This document shows, in pieces, positions 60,991 through 64,000 of a DNA stretch of 64,000 nt. The notes beneath the pieces are model-generated. The model made no database searches, was not told the origin of the DNA, and worked only from the letters and a program-made list of their open reading frames with translations. The translations under genes were made by a program, and so were the position numbers. The DNA comes from Fluoribacter dumoffii NY 23 (GTDB lineage: Bacteria > Pseudomonadota > Gammaproteobacteria > Legionellales > Legionellaceae), in NCBI RefSeq assembly GCF_000236165.1, contig NZ_CM001373.1, positions 217,366-281,365 on the forward strand, read 5' to 3'. The stretch's first letter is position 1; the number at the start of each line of letters is the position of its first letter.

Positions 60991-62112
60991 ATGACTCATT
61001 CCCGATTTCACCATTCAAATAGGTTTCCTCCCGAAAAAAGTCGGCTAACGGCTTTAATTTCCCCAGGAGAAATTCATCGCTATTCAAAAGAATTACAACA
61101 GTTATTTTACGAACGGAATTTTAATTTGTGGCTGGAAGGATTTATCAATTATTGGAACAACAATGAGCTCCTCTACAATGAGCTAAAAACTTTATTCCAA
61201 GAATGGGATAGCTTACATCTACAAGCTGCCTTGGATTATTTTTCCAATCGCGAATTTGCGGCTTTAGTGAATGCAATATTCTTTTATAAGTATCATCCGG
61301 ATAAATTGTTTTCTGAGGGTATCCACCCTGAAAAACTCATCTCAGTACAAGCGCGTTTGGAGGTAATACATCATGCTCTTGAATTAATGCAGCAACAACT
61401 ATATGCAGCTGCTTTTCAAAAGGGATTAATTCCTGGGCTCGATTATTTGCTACATGATGAGGAATTGCTTGCAGGCATCACTATCGAGCCTTATGAAGAG
61501 TGGATAATATTAATACAAACAGCATTAAAAAAATTAAAGACAAACGCGAGTGCAATTCATTTAAAGCATCGAGCTATTGATTGTTTATATGATCTTAAAT
61601 GGGCTTATAAATTCTGTTTTAACCCAAACCGTTTAATTGATGCAGTAATGCTATTGCAACAGCATTTGCTCGCCGATCGTTCCAGGCATGAGCATTTAAT
61701 TATTTTTCAAGAAAAAATGGTAGATTTATATGCGCAGCTTACTACAACGGAATGCCTGGATTTATATGGTTATTTTGCTAATAAGGATACCTGTTCTTTA
61801 CTTTATATTTTTTTGAAACTTTCCCAAGGAGACTCTTTCGAGGAGTTACCTCCTCTCGGCAATGAGGAGAGGGCTGCAATAGCTAATGTGGGTGATGCAT
61901 TATGCTGTGTTCTGGAATCTTTACGCATTGAATTAAAAAGGCGTCATTTGCGTGCAGAAGCTTATAAATATGATTTAGAAAAACCAGACATCAAGTTCGC
62001 CCCTCATCATCGTGATGCAGTATTGAGAGTAATTCATATCTACAAGCCCGCTCATGAAACGCCAGATCACATTATGGAACAATTATTTCAACCTCTCGAA
62101 ACCTCTGATTAA
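60991..62112 (+). CDS. helical protein of unknown function
   Basis: A 373-residue protein I do not recognise, with no signal peptide and no clear membrane segment. It is rich in Leu, Glu, His, Tyr and Trp and looks largely alpha-helical, for example ELQQLFYERNFNLWLEGF and the region 130-165. The start is ATG 60991 with AAGGAGACAGG just upstream; the frame extends to 60976. It is divergent from the two-component operon with 204 bases between, so it is a natural candidate target of that regulator. The C-terminus (EQLFQPLETSD) has the loose character of a translocation tail, but this is weak. Confidence 0.55.
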   Translation: MTHSRFHHSNRFPPEKSRLTALISPGEIHRYSKELQQLFYERNFNLWLEGFINYWNNNELLYNELKTLFQEWDSLHLQAALDYFSNREFAALVNAIFFYKYHPDKLFSEGIHPEKLISVQARLEVIHHALELMQQQLYAAAFQKGLIPGLDYLLHDEELLAGITIEPYEEWIILIQTALKKLKTNASAIHLKHRAIDCLYDLKWAYKFCFNPNRLIDAVMLLQQHLLADRSRHEHLIIFQEKMVDLYAQLTTTECLDLYGYFANKDTCSLLYIFLKLSQGDSFEELPPLGNEERAAIANVGDALCCVLESLRIELKRRHLRAEAYKYDLEKPDIKFAPHHRDAVLRVIHIYKPAHETPDHIMEQLFQPLETSD

Positions 62113-62252
62113 AAGGAGGCAAGGTTGGGGATTTGGTGGGGGATCTTATTTCCTTAGGGGGCTTGCTATATGCCCGCCCCTTAACGGAATTTGATGAGCA
62201 TTCGCAAAAAACATACTGCGGAATTTTTTGGTGAGAACTCATCTGTTTATCT

Positions 62253-62426
62253 TTATTTTTTTCTCTTTTCTTCCAGAAAAAATGCGCGCACGTATTTAAT
62301 GATTAGAGCCCCTAGTTTTCTTTGCCTTCCTGATTGAGTCAGTGGAATACCAATTTTTCGCGAAATTTTTGCTTTTAGAGCAGAGATACCAATTAATCTT
62401 TTCCATGAAAACCCACCACGGTTCAT
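62253..62426 (-). CDS. 57-residue strongly basic conserved-type small protein
   Basis: A 57-codon gene shorter than usual ORF cut-offs. ATG 62426 is preceded by GAGGTGTAGAAA and the frame closes at TAA 62253. The product starts MNRGGFSWKRLIG and contains SRKIGIPLTQSGRQRKLG. It has 16 Lys/Arg and only two acidic residues in 57, giving a net charge near +14. The pattern G-F-S-W-K-R then S-R-K-I-G-I-P and S-G-R-Q-R-K is one I associate with small uncharacterised proteins in several bacterial phyla, but I cannot check that here. A nucleic-acid or ribosome-binding role is inferred from charge alone. It fills most of the stretch between the 60991 gene and the DUF547 gene. Confidence 0.75.
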   Translation of the reverse strand: MNRGGFSWKRLIGISALKAKISRKIGIPLTQSGRQRKLGALIIKYVRAFFLEEKRKK

Positions 62427-62454
62427 TTTCTACACCTCATAATTTAAAAGGGTG

Positions 62455-62482
62455 AGTATACTACTGCTTTTTCCAGTTTAAA
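62455..62482 (-). promoter_or_regulatory. possible promoter for the small basic protein
   Basis: On the minus strand, TATACT (62460-62455) lies about 30 bases before the ATG at 62426. The best -35 candidate, TTTAAA (62482-62477), is 16 bases further upstream and poor. The region also holds ACTGCTTT/AAAGCAGT arms. Confidence 0.35.
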
Positions 62483-62499
62483 GCAGTGTGTCTGTGTTT

Positions 62500-63342
62500 T
62501 TAATCGAGATCTGTAGAGGGTGCGTTTATATGCCAATTATAAATGTAACTGTCAATAGTGTTAATATGTTTGAGTTGGCTTTGTAATGGTTCTTTGGCAA
62601 ATTGTAATAGATGGAAAATTACATCTTGTTTTGTACCGCCGAAATCCTCCTCATACCAATCATATAACTTGGAAATAATCAGCTTTCCTTCAATGACACT
62701 TACTCCTCTAAGGGAGTTAATGTAATTAGAGGCCGCCTGATTCAATTGCTCTTCGATGAGGTTTCCCTGATACGCTTTTCTATTCAGGTTGGGTGCGCCA
62801 ATCGTGCCATTATTTAAAGTATAATGGGTGCGTGCATCATTCCAAATCGCCCTGATAATGCGATTATTAATGTCATCTAAAGTTAAAGACGTTTCTTTTA
62901 TGGTGATTAGGTTTGCCCCCCAGGGTCCTATACTGAATAATCCTGGTGAAATATTAATTTCTTGAACGGTAGTCACTGGGAAATAATTGGCAATAATTTG
63001 TACGGTCAGAGCATTGTAGACGTTAATCCAATACGCCAATTGTTCATTGCGGTTGTAATTGTCAATATTTATTTCGGACATGCTTTTTAAATAATCTTTA
63101 AGCAGATTTAAATCGGTTTGTGTCATATGGCCATAATCAACCAGATTAATATTTTCTTCGTTGGTAACGATACGGCGGTTTAGAAAATCTTGCCAAAGCT
63201 TATGGGAAATAACCTCATTGGATAAAGGATTATTTACCTCCCATCTGGGCCATAAATTTTTGTAAAAAGATGCATGGGCTATCCCCGAAATGAGGAACAT
63301 TAATATGAGAAAGTATTTACCACGGTATACTGATTTAAACAT
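62500..63342 (-). CDS. exported DUF547 family protein
   Basis: A 280-residue protein with a signal peptide (basic RGK at 7-9, then hydrophobic FLILMFLISGIAHAS). The mature part shows DUF547 blocks: NEQLAYWINVYNALT and the HYTLNNGTIGAPNL segment, where many relatives read IHYALNCGAIGCPxL. Both Cys of that common form are replaced (by Asn and Ala). The function of the family is unknown. Its ATG overlaps the recR stop by eight bases, so it is co-expressed with ybaB-recR. Confidence 0.8.
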   Translation of the reverse strand: MFKSVYRGKYFLILMFLISGIAHASFYKNLWPRWEVNNPLSNEVISHKLWQDFLNRRIVTNEENINLVDYGHMTQTDLNLLKDYLKSMSEINIDNYNRNEQLAYWINVYNALTVQIIANYFPVTTVQEINISPGLFSIGPWGANLITIKETSLTLDDINNRIIRAIWNDARTHYTLNNGTIGAPNLNRKAYQGNLIEEQLNQAASNYINSLRGVSVIEGKLIISKLYDWYEEDFGGTKQDVIFHLLQFAKEPLQSQLKHINTIDSYIYNWHINAPSTDLD

Positions 63343-63928
63343 GAATTATTGCTCTATTGCGAAAGGCGTTTCCTATAGTGTTACCATCCAGAAACTCTAA
63401 TTCTCCTCCAGAGGGAATGCCATGCGCCAATTGGGTTATATTTATTGGCAAATCATGTAAAAGCTGATGAATAAAATGAATGGTAGTTTGACCTTCCACG
63501 CTCGGGCTTAATGCCAATACCACTTCTTTAATTTTTTCTTGGATGATGAGAGTTTTAAGTCGGGGCAATCCTATATCTTCGGGCCCTAATCCGTCTAGTG
63601 GAGATATTTTCCCCATGAGAACAAAATACTTTCCTTGGAATGCATTGCTTTGTTCAATAGCTGATACATCTGCCGGGCTTTCCACAACACAAAGTAAAGA
63701 TGAATCCCGATTTGGATTTTGACAGAGGTTACAAATTCTTTGTTCTGTATAATTAGCACAACGTTCACAATGATGAATGTTGTTCATTGCTTGCTCCAGG
63801 CAAGAGGCGAGGTGTAGCCCTCTTTGTCTTTGATGCTGGAGTAAGTGGAACACCATACGCTGTGCTGATTTTGGACCTACGCCTGGTAGGCAGCGAAGTG
63901 CCTCTACCAAGCGGGTTAACATATCCAT
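63335..63928 (-). CDS. recR: recombination mediator protein RecR
   Basis: A 197-residue protein acting with RecO (and RecF) to load RecA on gapped DNA. It has the helix-hairpin-helix CLPGVGPKSAQRM, the four-Cys zinc site (HCERCANYTEQRICNLC), the Toprim domain (CVVESPADVSAIEQ...GLGPEDIGL) and the C-terminal IAHGIPSGGELEFLD. Length matches E. coli (201). The ATG follows eight bases after the ybaB stop, as in the common ybaB-recR pair. Confidence 0.96.
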   Translation of the reverse strand: MDMLTRLVEALRCLPGVGPKSAQRMVFHLLQHQRQRGLHLASCLEQAMNNIHHCERCANYTEQRICNLCQNPNRDSSLLCVVESPADVSAIEQSNAFQGKYFVLMGKISPLDGLGPEDIGLPRLKTLIIQEKIKEVVLALSPSVEGQTTIHFIHQLLHDLPINITQLAHGIPSGGELEFLDGNTIGNAFRNRAIIHV

Positions 63929-63936
63929 CGCTAGGA

Positions 63937-64000
63937 TTATTCCTTATCGTCACCCATTAAATCAGTTGGGATATTGAGGCCGGCAGTTAATTGACTTATT
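63937..64000 (-). CDS. ybaB: YbaB/EbfC nucleoid-associated protein (3' end only)
   Basis: The last 20 codons and the stop of a minus-strand gene running out of the window. The visible end reads ISQLTAGLNIPTDLMGDDKE, close to YbaB C-termini (Leu/Gly segment then a polar tail). YbaB forms dimers that bind DNA and usually lies before recR, which it does here. The 5' part is outside the window. Confidence 0.85.
   Translation of the reverse strand, partial: ISQLTAGLNIPTDLMGDDKE

Overview
The window reads as chromosomal DNA of a Legionella-type gammaproteobacterium. The grounds are the gene content and order. A protein matching the Legionella iron-transport effector MavN lies beside a secreted leucine aminopeptidase (LapA-like) under a Fur box. 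Several multi-membrane proteins resemble nothing outside Legionellaceae that I recognise. Coding is moderately AT-rich, with ATG, GTG and TTG starts. No mobile element, prophage, integrase or CRISPR array was seen, so most of the window is conserved core chromosome with small lineage-specific patches.

Layout. 1-1649 is recN, cut at the window edge. 1706-6607 is an accessory patch: a secreted polysaccharide deacetylase, the MavN-like protein, the LapA-like aminopeptidase and a small exported protein. 6669-11548 is a minus-strand prkA-yeaH-spoVR stress cluster. 11766-22036 is mixed: pepN, an exported 2H-phosphoesterase-like protein overlapping aroE head to head, a patatin-like lipase, two Legionella-type membrane proteins, a POT peptide transporter and a glycine/tyrosine-rich lipoprotein. 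22081-23737 carries hda, a PgsA-like synthase and yhbY.

23877-53839 is one long plus-strand run of housekeeping genes: rlmE-ftsH-folP-glmM-tpiA-secG-tRNA-Leu-nuoA..N-tRNA-fMet-rimP-nusA-infB-rbfA-truB-rpsO-pnp. Its backbone is the same order as in E. coli, but here the 14-gene complex I operon sits between the two tRNA genes where E. coli has argG. It joins rRNA modification, protein quality control, folate and cell-wall precursor synthesis, export, respiration, translation initiation and RNA decay in one transcriptional neighbourhood.

53997-57091 holds folE-hinT, ppa and a CNNM/CorC-type membrane protein. 57161-60786 is a three-gene two-component operon: an OmpR-type regulator whose receiver lacks the phosphoacceptor Asp, a soluble hybrid kinase with two complete kinase cores around a receiver, and a translationally coupled single-domain receiver. 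Divergent from it is an unrecognised helical protein. The window ends with a 57-residue very basic protein too short for ordinary ORF calling, a DUF547 exported protein, recR and the 3' end of ybaB.

The items most worth a second look are the double-kinase phosphorelay operon, the hidden 57-residue basic protein, the Fur-box/MavN/LapA arrangement, a membrane protein ending in a CaaX-like tail, the head-to-head overlap of aroE with the 2H-like gene, and a hairpin between nuoA and nuoB.
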